NCBI GenBank assembly: GCA_014871385.1
Contig: CM026425.1
Coordinates: forward strand, 1,897,684 to 1,961,683
Reading direction: 5' to 3'
DNA length: 64,000 nucleotides
From: Ceratodon purpureus
Taxonomy: Eukaryota; Streptophyta; Bryopsida; Pseudoditrichales; Ditrichaceae
The position numbers were made by a program, and so were the translations under genes. The notes beneath the pieces are model-generated. The model was not told the DNA's origin, did no database searches, and saw nothing but the letters and a program-made list of their open reading frames with translations. How positions within the stretch are numbered: position 1 is the stretch's first letter; the number at the start of each line of letters is the position of its first letter. Positions 1-12,202 of the stretch are shown here, piece after piece.

Positions 1-1242
1 TTCTAAGTAAAGCTTCAACAAGTATCCTTGATGTTTCATCCGCAATAATAGGGGAAGTAGTCTCAAAATGGTCATTTTGTCTCAATATAACGAATATGGG
101 GTTAAATTTCTATTTTATATTCTACTAAAATAGATCTTGCATGAAGCATGAAAATCCATCATGCTTACTAAGTTATTTTTGAACCAAATTTGTTCTTCTA
201 AGCATTCTCATATAAAAGTATTTATAAACTATAATTCTAAAATTAAGTAAATTGGATATTTTAGGAACGAACATGAAAATTATTATTTTGACTAGAGATT
301 GAAAACCAACTATATCATAAAAATTACATCATTATAATTAATGAATTTAATTTGAAGAGACGGATGAATATAAAGGTTGAAGTAGCTCACCTTCTCATTT
401 ACAATTTATTCTATCATAGATTGGACAAAGTGTGGCCAAAGTTTTGTGATATTCCTTTAAATGATGATGTATCTTGTTTGGCAAGATTGGTGCCAATCCT
501 TATCATGCCCATGGAGCTCACGTTATAACAAACTTTTTCAAAACCGGGTGTTTAGGTTTATAAAGCAAAAATAGCTTGTTCTCATTTGAAACCATAATTT
601 TGTGAATAATCTCCACACCTTTGTGCTTTTCTCTTATCATGTGAAAGTCAAAATCACTTTTGACCTACTACATAGAGTAACTCCTCCTTTCCATAACCAA
701 AAAATTAAGAACTATTGATTTGAATTAGTCTTTCAAATAATACCACGCCCAAGAGCCATGGCATGCACCATGAATGAAGACAAAGTGAAGCATACATAAC
801 AATATAGCTGTCATATCAACAACTAAAATTTCAAGGTAAACTATTATATCCATTCATTGTAACAAATTAAATAAAAAAGATCGATGTACGCATACCACAA
901 GTCAATCCTATTACAAAGTTTTTTATTGCAAATATAAATTCATGAAGTACAAAATTTTCTTTTAGATTTCTGACAAAAATTGAATGTTGGCAAGATTTCT
1001 TTACTAATTGCAAGAACTTCTAAAACATCCTATGTTCATGAGAATGAGTTTAAGAATTCAACAATACATATCTAATCACAACCATGAAAACTAATTTCAT
1101 TAATATAAAGAAAAATCAATATATTTAATTTAAAACTCTCCTACATTGTACACAATCTTTTTGATATATAGAATCATGAAATGAATTCATACAAGTAGAT
1201 AATAGTACAATTTATTTGTATTTATCTACTTTTAATAAATAT
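1..1242. other. AT-rich intergenic spacer
   Basis: No open frame of protein-like composition, no tRNA and no clear repeat is visible here. It lies 3' of the broken kinase gene on the minus strand and may hold its former 3'UTR. Confidence 0.6.
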
Positions 1243-2983
1243 TCATTGTCCTATATTCCATTGCCAACTTCTAGGTTTCATCATAATTCTCGTGGTCTGG
1301 GTTTCATCATGAATCTCATGGAATGTGGGCCTTTTGTCCTCATCTTGATGCCAACATCTTGTAATCAAATCCTTCACTCTATTATCTACATCGTCAAGAA
1401 ACGAAGGCCTCTTTCCGTTGATGACAAGATCTTGCTCAGCTCTAGTTCCTAAAAACCCTTCCCGTTCAAAGGGAAGAAAGCCCGTTGCAATCTCATAGCA
1501 CAACATGCCATAACTATATACGTCTGACTTCTTTGTAAACAATGTCGGAGAACATCTCTTCTTTCGATCCCTGATGCCCAACAACACTTCAGGTGCTCTC
1601 CAAAACCCTGTTCCCATCACACCTAGTGCACATTCCTAGTCTGATACCCTATGTAATACCTTATTAGATATCCAATCTGATACAAATTTAATATCCTCTA
1701 TACTGCTATGTGGAGTAGGAAAATTGCCATCATAGGTATACAACAAGACATTGGACATAGGTATACAACAAGACATTGGACGCCTTGAGGTCTCTATGCA
1801 CCACATTATCCTTGTGCAACCCCTTCATGTCATATGCGATTCTCACCATCTTGTAAAATACATCATCAATATTGAATGGCGGGCTCCGGTTGCCATTGGC
1901 TTGCTTCTTCAAGTGAATGAGCGTTCGCAAATCACCCCATGCTCGCCTCATCACCATTGCAATCCTCCCATCATTTGGCAACAACATCACATGCTGTATA
2001 GTTCTATCCCTTTTATCATAAGGCACAAATGCAGGCTCTGGCCATAGCTTCACAAGGTCTCGCAAATAATACCCTCGCGGAAACACCTTAAAGACAACAT
2101 CCCTACCCCACCAACCTCTTGCTCTATCCATACGAATACCTGCATAGATCTTGGCTTCCCCTCCCTCAGCAATCTTCTCACCTCTCTCAAACAAACTATC
2201 TCTCTCCTCCTGGAAACACCGACCCCATGCTCGATGCTGTCTCTGTTCCTTAATGGCCTCCCGGTTGGCCTTCAAAATGTCCTCGTCTAACTCTCTCTCA
2301 TCAATAACTTCCTCACCATCACTCTCCGAAGAACCCCCACCTTCTTGAACGGCACTTCTCCTCTCCGATGTCCTTCCTGCAGGGTGTTCCACAGTGCTCC
2401 AGTGCACCTTGGAGCTTGCGATTTCATATTCCACATCGTCAGAGCATTTGGCCCGATGCTCTATCATCGACTGAATGCGTGCCGAGTAGTACTGTGTGGC
2501 ACAGGCAGATGCAGATGCAGAGCTTGCATCCGTGGGAGGAACTGCAGGTGCTTGGTCGGGAGGAGGAGAGCCTTGAAGAGCAGTGTGGAAAGCGGAGCTC
2601 TCCGACAAGAGCGAGTTGTACCCTTTGATAGAGGTTGATGTAGAATTTTCATCACGCGGTGCGGGAGTAGAAGAAGACGCTTCATTCTTACCTAATTCGG
2701 AAGAAGAGACTTGCACTGCAGTCAGGAAATTGGTGCACAGCTCCGACACAGTAGTGTCTGCGTCCTGATGGGTGTCTTCAGCGGAGACGGTCGCCATGCC
2801 ACTCAACGTGCGTTCCAACAAGTAGTTACAGTAGAAGTCCGGGGTTACTAACCTCTCTGCAGCAGCCTGAGAATTCTCAAATCCTTCCACACACAACGTT
2901 TTTAAATCAATACACAACCTTTTGCTTTGGCTAACCAGATGCAATTGAACCACATCGCTGAAGAAGCGCTCAACAAGTGCAAG
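1243..2983 (-). pseudogene. Protein kinase gene, disrupted by frameshift and stop
   Basis: Minus-strand exon of a plant Ser/Thr/Tyr-type kinase. It opens after a plausible acceptor at 2984-2985 with LALVERFFSDVVQLHL, followed by a Ser/Pro-rich and acidic linker. The kinase domain then begins with a glycine loop (KIAEGGEAKIYAG), the VAIK-type lysine (VVFKVFPRG) and the catalytic loop VVHRDLKASNVLL. C-terminal lobe motifs GTGFWRAPEVL, SDVYSYGMLCYEIATG and the terminal CWHQDEDKRPTF are all present, ending at TGA 1243-1245. Two lesions break it. An exact 25-bp tandem duplication (1731-1780) shifts the frame just after the catalytic loop. An in-frame TAG sits where the residue after the DFG-like Asp is expected (VSD-stop-ECALGVMGTGFW, near 1638-1640). 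About 15 residues before that stop look like a local duplication (VSDW...RVSD). No ATG lies in this exon before the conserved start, so a 5' exon is missing or unrecognised. Assembly error is the main alternative for the 25-bp repeat. Confidence 0.75.
1731..1780. repeat. 25-bp perfect tandem duplication
   Basis: Two exact 25-bp copies (1731-1755 and 1756-1780) lie within the kinase reading frame. Since 25 is not a multiple of three, the frame shifts and terminates eight codons after re-entry. Removing one copy restores reading through NVLLYTYDGNFPTPHSS. Confidence 0.95.
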
Positions 2984-3440
2984 CTAGCAGATACAAACAC
3001 ACTGCACCCCGCTCTGTTCAATGTACCCTCTACTAATGCACACGAAGGAACACAAATCCCTCTTCTAGCACCAGTTCTGAACGGCAGAATTCGAGAACTA
3101 GATTCAAGCAAGGAGACATTCAGACAACAGATCTGCAACTCAACCATCCTTGCCAGCAAGCGAGCGTGAATTCCCAAACCCTTACCCTCCAAATCTCAGA
3201 AACCTGATCCACTCGTGATAGCACATGCATCATACACCACGTACAGACAGATCACTTCATCCAGGAGCTGACCTCAAACATCGATCCATGGACACTGGAA
3301 GCGGTGGCATCTAGATCAAACGCCAGAAGTTGATCGACACTAACCAAACCAGAATCACGATGCTCCGAAACTGCCTCGCGGCCAGCCTCGCTGATGTCTG
3401 CACTCCTCGTGAACGGCGCCACTAAAGAGAACAAAAAGTT

Positions 3441-3800
3441 CCAAGACACTGTATGCACTGGGAGACGACCAGGTCGATTGATTTGCGTAACGAGGAGACA
3501 CTGAAACCTTGGGAGAAAGCACAAAAGCCGGCAGACGGCGCAACTCAACTGGAAAGAGACGAGTGAAAGAATCCCAACACAGTCTTTCTCCACGGCAGGT
3601 TATAGAGCACTCCTGGAAACCCAAGAGACACTGAAACGACCAGGTCGGTTGTCTGCAAACAGAAGGACTCAAGTGGTCTTTGCGTAACGTACAGACACTG
3701 GAACCCTCGTAAGATGCACTAAAGTCGATGGCAGGCGCAAGAGACGAGCCCACCATACACTTTCTCCACGGCAAATTACAGTACAGAGCATGCGTGAAAA
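3441..3800. repeat. Imperfect 180-bp tandem duplication
   Basis: Copy A (3441-3620) and copy B (3621-3800) share blocks in the same order: gacgaccaggtcg, tttgcgtaacg, agacactg, gagacgag and ctttctccacggca. Copies differ by scattered substitutions and small indels. It lies 5' of the broken minus-strand kinase gene, in its presumed leader or promoter. Confidence 0.8.
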
Positions 3801-5255
3801 CTTAGACGAACTTTGGTCATCACTCGTTCCGCTTCCAACCTGTTAACCAGTCATACGTATCTTAAAGCGGTAGAGATAAATTATTCAGTTGAAGTCTTGA
3901 TGCTCGCAATATTATTAACTACTCACAAAATGCCGACAAGTACGTACCTGCTGGAATTAAGAATCCCGAAAGGCTTCTGCAGACAAAAATTGCAATTTGT
4001 TGAGATCGAAATTCAGCCAGAGAGAATGAATACTAATATATATCTTTGAGTTCGTTTACTACACCCCTTATCTCACATCCTCCATGAATTAGCAATCATG
4101 ATTGATTTCATCACCTGTGAAAGAGCTGTGTCATTATGGAAAAAATATGAAGGGAGACACCTGGTTGACTTGAAATCGGGTTGTGATCAAAGAGGGTTGC
4201 CTGGTCGTCATTTTCATGAAATACCTGCACGCCAACCTCCCATCCATAGCCACACTGCACACACCACGATAGAAACAGCGCTCATAAGCCCTTGCCCACT
4301 CCTTCTAATACATCGCAGTTTACATTAATATTGTAGCAGTCCACCAGAAAACATGTGTCCCGCTGGAATGGAGGGATCTCCACAATTGGTGTTGAAATTC
4401 AGTCCACCTGTTGCTGTCAGTTCGAAATCGGCACAACACAGAGACGAAGAGAGAGGACTGTGGTTGCTTCAGCACAATCGTTGGTAGCCCACACAACTTG
4501 ACCTTCATATTCTCCATCGCTCAATGCATGTGAGAGAAGAATCTCAGGCCTCGTGTTAGATCCACTGATACTTGTCTCTGACCGGTATAAAGTTATTCAA
4601 CAATGTCTAGTATTAGGATTCTTGAGAAGTGAAGGTGAGAAGTGAAGGTCAAAAACATACATTCAAACATTTCAAAGCAAAGGAAAGCGCTAATGCAAGA
4701 TTGACAATGATTTCTCGATGCCATTGACAGTGCTGAAGCAGATTCAGGGTTCAGTATTTTATGAAAATTATCAACCATGTGTGACACTCGGTTGCTTGAA
4801 AACAAACAAATTCATTAAAAACTACAGATTGCGAGTGAGGCAATGTGTCCACGAAGAGATTTCTCTTCAATCCAAACACTACACGGATAAGCTTATCTCG
4901 CTCGTGATCTGGTAGCAACCTTATCTTAGCTATGAACATTGATTCCGTTGATGCAAGACCAAAACCGGTACTTGCAGGGCTCAAGTGATTATCCTACAGC
5001 ATCAGTCCTAACCTGAAGCCAACCTCATCAGCATACTAATTTACATCTGAAATGACCATACTAGTAACTAATTAGCCGATCCTTAGTACCTACAACAATA
5101 CCTTTACAGAAACCTGTTATATAAAAATGCGAGAACTATGTAAATTCCTGGTGATAGCATGAAGTGCAACTGCTACATTGTGACTAACAGAAGAACAAAA
5201 CGCAGCTGCATTCTGCTTCCTTCAATACACCAAGTGTTAATGTTGCATTGTAGGA
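3801..5255. other. Intergenic spacer between kinase remnant and LPP gene
   Basis: Only short, non-conserved frames are seen. A short duplication of gagaagtgaaggt-like sequence lies near 4625-4650. The right end probably contains the 3'UTR of the minus-strand LPP gene. I see no RNA gene or element termini. Confidence 0.5.
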
Positions 5256-7509
5256 TTAACCTCGTCCAGTCTCAACATCATTGGGGACACGCCTGGGGTC
5301 GTAGGCATTTCCTCCCAGGCCCAAGGGAGCCACACTGCTGTTGGCGTAGGAGTTCATCATAGGCAAAGCGCGAGGCCCATGTAAACCATGGCTGAGGATC
5401 CCTTGTGGCGCATACTCGTATGGGTATCCAGCTGTTGAAGACAAAACCAACAAGAGAGATTTGTTACAACATTGTTGAGTGCACTGTGAGAAACCAAACG
5501 AAGTTTCCAAATTTGTGATTCTAATTGTGCTTCACCCGTGAAGTATTACGTCCACAATTTTACAATTTACATTGTTCTCAATTGAAGTGATGTGGCAGAA
5601 TGTAGCTGTTGAAGCAAGTTGGGATTGAGTCAGTGTTCACTTACCCCATTCTCTGGCATAGATACTTGGGTACAACTGTCTGTAGCAGATGTAGGCAATC
5701 AAGAGCCCTGCACAGTTCACGAGAAATTGAACATTAGCTTGTTTATAAGTACACATTATTGCAGAAATGGCTATAATCTACAGGACGATTTATTTCCTAT
5801 AAGTTCCGTATTTGACTTCAACATTCAAAGCTTGGTGACAGAGATTTGATGTTCGATGCAAGAATTATGCAGCTTTCTAGTAATTGTGCATTTTAAAACG
5901 ATGGGTAAAATTGCGTTAAACCCCCTCTACGAATGTGTTCTAACTATTATCTCATCTGTGCAGAAATGCTCACCGAGAAGGCCTGCAGCAATGATATCCA
6001 CCCAACGATGTTGGTAATCGTTGACCCGAGTAACGCCAATCAGTCCGGCCGCCAGAGTGGGCAACAGGACCCAGAACACTCTGGAAGTGTATCCTCTTCT
6101 GTCAAACAGACTAAACTTCCCAGCGAAGTAAAGTGACAAGTAACCCAGGCCAGCAAAAGCCCCTGCCATGCACAAATGTAAATTCGAAAATTTAGCTCCA
6201 AAGTAAGCATTTTCGAAAAATAAAACTGTTCCATCACTCTGCACTGTGCAACAACACTGAATTGAAGGAATCATCATTCAAATCTACACATACATGATAC
6301 ATGGCCACTTGGGAAGCTCTTGTAAGCATCACGGAAAGCCCTTGCGTCTCCAGGATGGCAGATAACCTGTCGCTCCGAATCATTCGTGTACACCTGTAGC
6401 ATCACATTCCAACTTCGTTTATGAGATGAACCTATTCCTGGAAAATCTCCAACTAGACAGCAAATAGCTAGAAAAAAATGATCAACATGAATCAGGAATG
6501 GGAAAAAGTGTCATACCGCCACGCCATCAGGAAAGCACCGGTGGAAGAAGTCAGGACGAGGCATGCCAACCAGGTTCTTGATAGAATCTGTGAAAAGAGC
6601 TGTGATCACAATTGCTGTTGCAAGCCCTGCACAGCAAAAAATAATACAAAAATGTGAGAATTCAATGAATATGCTACCAACAACCTAATATTTTCAAAAT
6701 TGTGTCAATGCACAGTCCATGTCAACTAAACACTAAGCTGCTGATTCTGGCAGATTGCAGATGATGCTACAGAGGGCGTCGTGAATCAGCTACTCACCAA
6801 GGAACGCAGAGTGGAAATCACGGATACTCCTGTTCTTGATGAAGTAAGCCACGAATATGAAGAAGGGCAGAACCACAGCAACGACCTGTTCCCAATCAAT
6901 CCAAACCAAAAACATAAGTTAGTATATGTGAATCTTCGTTCCGGACATCAATTATTTTATGACTACCTCTGCAGTGCAACAATTTCTCCAGAAGATTAAT
7001 TTGTGAGAGAAGGAACTAATTAGATAAATAGCGAACACTCGAACCAGGCCGCTGATGATAACATACCCCCACAGTCCATGTCGGTACGGTCTCCGGTTTC
7101 CTTGGGTACATCAGATCTGCTATCATCGGCTCGTTTACAAAGCGATGGAAAGGCGGGATTATGAAGTACATGATGAGCTCCAGGACGATCATCACCCCAA
7201 TCCACAGCCAATCCCGCAAGTGGTGCTTAATCAAGGCAAACAAGCCCACTTTCTGGGTCGATGTTTCGAACCCATGAGCACCATTGGCACCATTTACATC
7301 ATGTCTTCCTGCAAAACACGAAAATTTACCAAAACACAGTAACCATTAAGCCCCAAACCATACCTCTACGAAACAGAACATAGAAACTAGAAAGTACACT
7401 TAATCACTTGATCTTACAAACAACGATGCCTCACTAAAGATCACAGACTGGATGCCTGCAAACAACCGAAACTAGAGGAAACTGGGACGCGGCAAGTACC
7501 GTAATCCAT
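5256..7509 (-). CDS. Lipid phosphate phosphatase (PAP2 family), 325 aa
   Basis: Integral-membrane phosphatidate phosphatase, expected to hydrolyse phosphatidic acid and related lipid phosphates. Coding exons (minus, 5' to 3'): 7509-7500, 7308-7067, 6885-6798, 6626-6517, 6393-6294, 6162-5974, 5707-5645, 5431-5256; total 978 nt. The PAP2 signature is complete: KNLVGMPRP (residues 130-138, Lys and Arg of motif 1), FPSGH (177-181, catalytic-site His) and [12 protein letters not shown] (228-239, nucleophile His235 and Asp239). Motif 3 begins TR where many members have SR. About six hydrophobic segments are visible, for example [19 protein letters not shown] and [15 protein letters not shown]. Length fits plant LPPs (about 300-330 aa). 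The start rests on a very short first coding piece (ATGGATTACG) joined in frame to exon 2; a tidy acceptor at 7549 precedes it, so the leader is also spliced. Confidence 0.92.
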
Positions 7510-7548
7510 TTTGCTCCCCTGATTAACTGGTGCTCAGTGAAACCCTTG

Positions 7549-8200
7549 CTGTAGGTTTTGCAACTGCACCAATCTGTCGCAAAAAAAATGAGATCATAAT
7601 ATCAAAGACGTACGTTTGGAGTCGCTCATTATGCATGCTCAGACTGAGTAACTAACAACCAGTCGCTGCACTGTGAGCAGGATTAACAAACTAAACTAGG
7701 TTTAAAGATCTAGCCTAGTTACACCTCTTAAAGACTCATAACCGCCTCCCAAGTAGCACTGCACAACAAGCACCAACAAAGTACTACCGGTACCCAAACA
7801 CAAGTGCAGCAAGCTCATCCAAGCTGACTCCCTTCCAAGTTCCAACGCTACCTTCAACCGACCAACCCACTAGCACCCAGTACTTTCAAACACCTCCCCC
7901 TCCACAACACCAAACCTGGTACAAATCTAAAACCCTCACCTTGAGCAAAACCCAGATCTACCCTCGACAGAAAAAAAACCAACTCATTTTTCTCATAACC
8001 ACTCCCCAAACCAACCAACCGACCAACCCACTCCAATAGTCCCAAAAAATAACCCTTTTCAACGACCTCTAACACATCAAACTGATCGAAATGAAAATGC
8101 TCACAGAGAGATTCAAACCATGAGCTTGGACATCCTAAGTGATCAGAAACTGATCTAGAAACTGATCTAGAAACTGATCTAGGAGAGCAGCTAGGCTTAC
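7549..8200 (-). other. Probable 5'UTR intron of the LPP gene
   Basis: On the minus strand a consensus donor (CAGG|GTAAGC, exon edge at 8201) and an acceptor (ACCTACAG, exon edge at 7548) flank about 650 bp. The downstream exon leads straight into the LPP start codon. The upstream noncoding exon would run towards about 8400. No transcript data are available here, so this is inference from splice signals. Confidence 0.55.
8141..8182. repeat. 12-bp tandem repeat (gatctagaaact)n
   Basis: One 11-bp variant, two exact units (8152-8163, 8164-8175) and a partial unit, lying just inside the donor end of the proposed LPP leader intron. Confidence 0.9.
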
Positions 8201-8399
8201 CCTGCAGCCCTGGCAAGGCAGAGAGAGAGCAAGACCGGATTCGATGAGGACATGAGAGACAGCAGCGTCATGAAAATGAAGTGGGCGCAGCAATAATAAA
8301 GGGGGCTGGGATGAGCTGCATCGGAATCCCAACACCTCATGTGCATCGAAGCCCCCGTTGAATGCTTCCGCTGCCCACATAACCGCAGCCAAGTGTCCC

Positions 8400-8790
8400 A
8401 TGACATCCTATTTTCAATACCACCTCACGGTTCCCCGACTGTTGCTAAATGTTCCCAATTGTTCCCAATGCTTTGATGTCGATGGCGTTCCCGAGTTCCC
8501 AGGGGATGGCAGTGTGGTGAGGCGCGTTCTCGTCGGTTGGGGGCGCGTGACGTCAGCGGCCACCTGTCGGCCGAAAGGGCGGGAGCGACGCGTGGGGCCG
8601 TGGAGGGGTGCCGCGTGGCGGGGGAGGCAGGGTAAGGATCGCGAGAGATGCTTTACGTTTTGTGAGAGGGCTGTGTGCGATGTAACCGCCGTGGCCCAAG
8701 TTCCGACTCGGCGGAGGGCGGCAGACCTCGGCGTCGGGGAGGGACGGGGAAGGGGCCGGGAGGAACACATGCTCATTGGAACTTAGTTAC
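8400..8790. other. GC-rich segment upstream of LPP gene
   Basis: CpG-rich block between AT-rich flanks. Overlapping Arg/Pro-rich frames occur on both strands, as expected from base composition alone. It most likely contains the LPP promoter or leader; no TATA box is obvious. Confidence 0.45.
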
Positions 8791-9636
8791 TTTACTCCAT
8801 GTAGTAGTAGGTAAATGGTGATGGAGTAGGTCTATGTGGTAGGTATGTGCTTCATGTTACAAAAATCTTGGTCCAAAAGTAAAGAGATGTTACATGATTA
8901 GGCATTTAGATAAACTTTGGTGTTGTGTATGGCTACCTATGTCTAGAGAATTTAGTGTTAATGGTGAAACACATAGGTACTTTAATTATGCCGGTTTGTT
9001 TGATATACTTCTACTCCCAAATTAATTAGCAACGGGTCGAGTTTCTTTATTTTTCTCTAAGATTTCTTTTAATGTGTTATTTTTTTTGGTTCCAATTTTT
9101 ATTTTGTTTTGGATTGTAGTTTACTAGTTTTGTTCCATCTCAATTTTAGGTTTATTGTTTTCATAACTTTTGTTAAAGTTGTTAAATCTTCCATGAAAAA
9201 ATAAATTCATCAAATTGTAAATTGTATTGATGTAGTTTTAATGAACTCATGAGGCTCCAATTTAGAGGTTTTTATCAATGATAAAATAACAGAATACTAG
9301 TTTGTATAAGATTTTCAAAGGATTTTTTTGGCATAATCGAACATCTATTTCAAAAGTATGATTATTGGGAACTAAATTCATTTATAATTGACTCTTACAA
9401 GCAGACGTAGTTCTTTTTAATTAACACTAGTAGAAACATGGTTCAACTACACCAATTCGTCACACCGAAAACCAACAATGGTGTTCATTTTTTTTAGTTC
9501 CCAAGTTCTGATTGGTGGATAATTTTTTGGTGTTCAAATGCCGTTGCCGGAGCTAGGTTCACTGTCGAAGGAGTTGCAACTATTTATGTTGTTAGTCTTG
9601 TCCAATAAGATTCCAACTTATTTCTAGCTATGCAAT

Positions 9637-9688
9637 AACATCTACAGTGTTCACCTTCCAAAAGTACAACATCTATAGTGTTCACCTT
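9637..9688. repeat. Direct duplication, period 31 bp
   Basis: The string acatctacagtgttcacctt recurs 31 bp later with one substitution (acatctatagtgttcacctt). It lies in spacer, and its origin is not clear. Confidence 0.75.
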
Positions 9689-9966
9689 CTACGCACTAGA
9701 CATAGTAACATTGCCAATCTTGGTGGGGGGTCTCTTGACCTTGTTGTATGGGTACCCTTTAAAATGTCCTAGGGGTGGAGAACATGTCCGTTCTTCGTAA
9801 TGGTAGTACTTAGCTCTAGGCTAGGTAGTTATAGTGTTACTATAGTGTCCATCCTCGAAAGGGGAGAGTAGTTGTGTCACACTGTCCCCCTGTCATGTGG
9901 GCACCGGGTCATTGGCACTACGAACGGACACTTTATTCACGCCGGCCCGACTGGGCTGGTGTTTCT

Positions 9967-9984
9967 ATCTATCTATCTATCTAG
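9967..9984. repeat. (ctat)n microsatellite
   Basis: Four to five tandem ctat units in noncoding spacer. Confidence 0.85.
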
Positions 9985-12202
9985 TAACATTGAGTTTGAG
10001 GTTTTCACAGATTTAATGAGTTAGAGGTTTAGTTGAGTTGGAGCTTTTCACACATAATTATAGATTCAGCTTTGTTTTCACATGTCCTGCAATTGTGTAC
10101 CAAATGTGAGTCATTAGATATAGAGGCCTCTAATCATTCCAACATTCACACGCAGATAGGTGCTTAGCGAAGACCAAAACAATCTTTGTAGACTAAGTAA
10201 TGTAAAGGATGCAAGTAAATCGGCCCGAAATTTCACTCTCCCATGATTTTCCTTCCAACGGATGTAATCGACATATGTCCATATATTTAGTAGCATCCGA
10301 TAATTTACTGGAACGACTAAATTACTGAATGGCTAGATCTACTGTTGGATACCAATAGCGTAGGCCGCGTAAATCGAACATGATTTGCAGGGACAACGAC
10401 GTGAGTTCAATTCCACACCCTTGCACAGAAATAATCATGTCAAGTGGCGGATTACACCAACCAGAACTTTAGGTAGACCATTTTCAAAAGCCAAGTTTAG
10501 CTCCCTTTTTGGTGTAAACTCCGATGCAATTACATGTGGTTTCAACTAGTGCAATGAGGTTTCAAAATTATATTTGTTTTTTAATTAAATTGATTTGTTT
10601 ATATAGATATTATAACCTAATATTATCTAGGCACATGATACTATGAACCAGTGTAACATTGTTTACAGAGCAACTTAACATATTGTAGTAGTTGATGGTA
10701 ATTCTACCATACCACTATGCAACAGGAAAAAGTCGATGGTGCACTACACTAAAAGAGAGGGCCCATTGGAGGTGTTTCTATTGTACTGATGTGGTCCATG
10801 TACCTTATTCAGAATTGTGACACTTCCCAGCACATGATCAAGCATGGCATTTTGTACGGTAATTGAGATTTGCTATCAGTCACATTTCAGATGCACCTGA
10901 GGGGCCAAATTCCAACGGATGCAGCTGTGCCTAACATGGATTCCATGAACATCCAAATCCGGACACTTGGCTTTGACAGAGGATTTAAAGTTCAGAGAGC
11001 ACAGTATGCAACTGGACAGGGCACAGACCCCTAAACTGCACAATTTTTGTGGCTGCAATTGCATGTTAGAAAACTCCACCATAGCCATGGTGACTTCGAA
11101 AACAAGCCATTAAAATCTTGCTTGTGTCAAGGAACCCAAAGCACAACTCAGTTGTGAAACAGTAACAAGTCAAACTGGAAAACATAAACAAAGAGAGTGT
11201 CCGCTAGTTTTAGTACTCCTCCAAGTGCACCCCTTCCCCAGTTCCCCCTTCTCCTGATGTACCCTTGGGCCCTTATGTCACATAGAACGAGCTAATTTTT
11301 AAACACAAATATACAAATAAGGACATTGACAGTAGGGGCATGCCACAGAAATTTGGGTTGAGGTACACCCTCTACTTCATGTTATATCATGTCTTGACAC
11401 GTGGATTGCTAGAATTTTCCAAGCAGTGCCTCCCAACACACTTCAGCCGGATAAGAGGCCCCAGAATAGGAAACTGGGTCAATTATCCAAAAAACCACTC
11501 AAAAATCCAACCCACCCTCTGAAAAGTTCGCCATCCACACGCAATATCCAGATCCGAAACCCGCACTCGATACCCGCACCCAGGTTTCATATAACCGCGC
11601 AAAACCCCTACCCGACACCCGCTTCTGATAACTTCTAATGTTACCCGTTTTCAAGATACCCTGTTCCAAAACCCGTATCTATAACCGAACCCCATCCCTT
11701 TCCCCAACGGATACCTCACGAGACCCCACCAGCGAGAAAGATCACACGCCACCCGCCACGAGGGCAGGCCCCTTTTATCCCGAAACTGGACATCCATCGC
11801 CCGTGCCAATTCTCATCCATAACCCCACCAATCACCAATTTCGTCCAAATTACAATTTCTGAATTTCCCAATTCCGATAATTCTGTAAAGCAATTCCAGC
11901 CCCTCAGTCCTCCCCGTGCCCCTCCCAAAGGGCCCCCATCCAACCACGCCACGAACCTCCCCCCGAAACCGCCACTCTCTACCCATAACGTACATCCTCA
12001 ATTCCCAAAATCTGACCAGGGCGTAGATAGTGACGCCTTTGGGTCGCCTTCCTCGCCTTGAAGGGGACGCCGTGGAGACGAGACGCGGCCTTTGTTTGTT
12101 GCGGATTCACGTCGTCGCAGACAAGCGCCGGAGGGTTGTCCGGAGGATTTCGGAGGATACCGGAGGGGACCGGGGTCGAGGATTGTTGTGTGTGTAGCAG
12201 CG

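Larger units (their letters stand above)
8791..12000. other. Intergenic spacer with repeat remnants
   Basis: AT-rich, without a credible gene. It holds a CACTA-like end near 9424, a 31-bp-period duplication (9637-9688) and a (ctat)n run near 9967. The 3' part (11640-12200) becomes C-rich and leads into the next gene's promoter and leader. Confidence 0.5.

Noticed and set aside
10340..10430. tRNA-like string with a box-B-like gagttcaattcc and a box-A-like tagcgtaggccg
   Set aside because: The T-stem does not pair and no acceptor stem can be formed; not supported as a tRNA or SINE.
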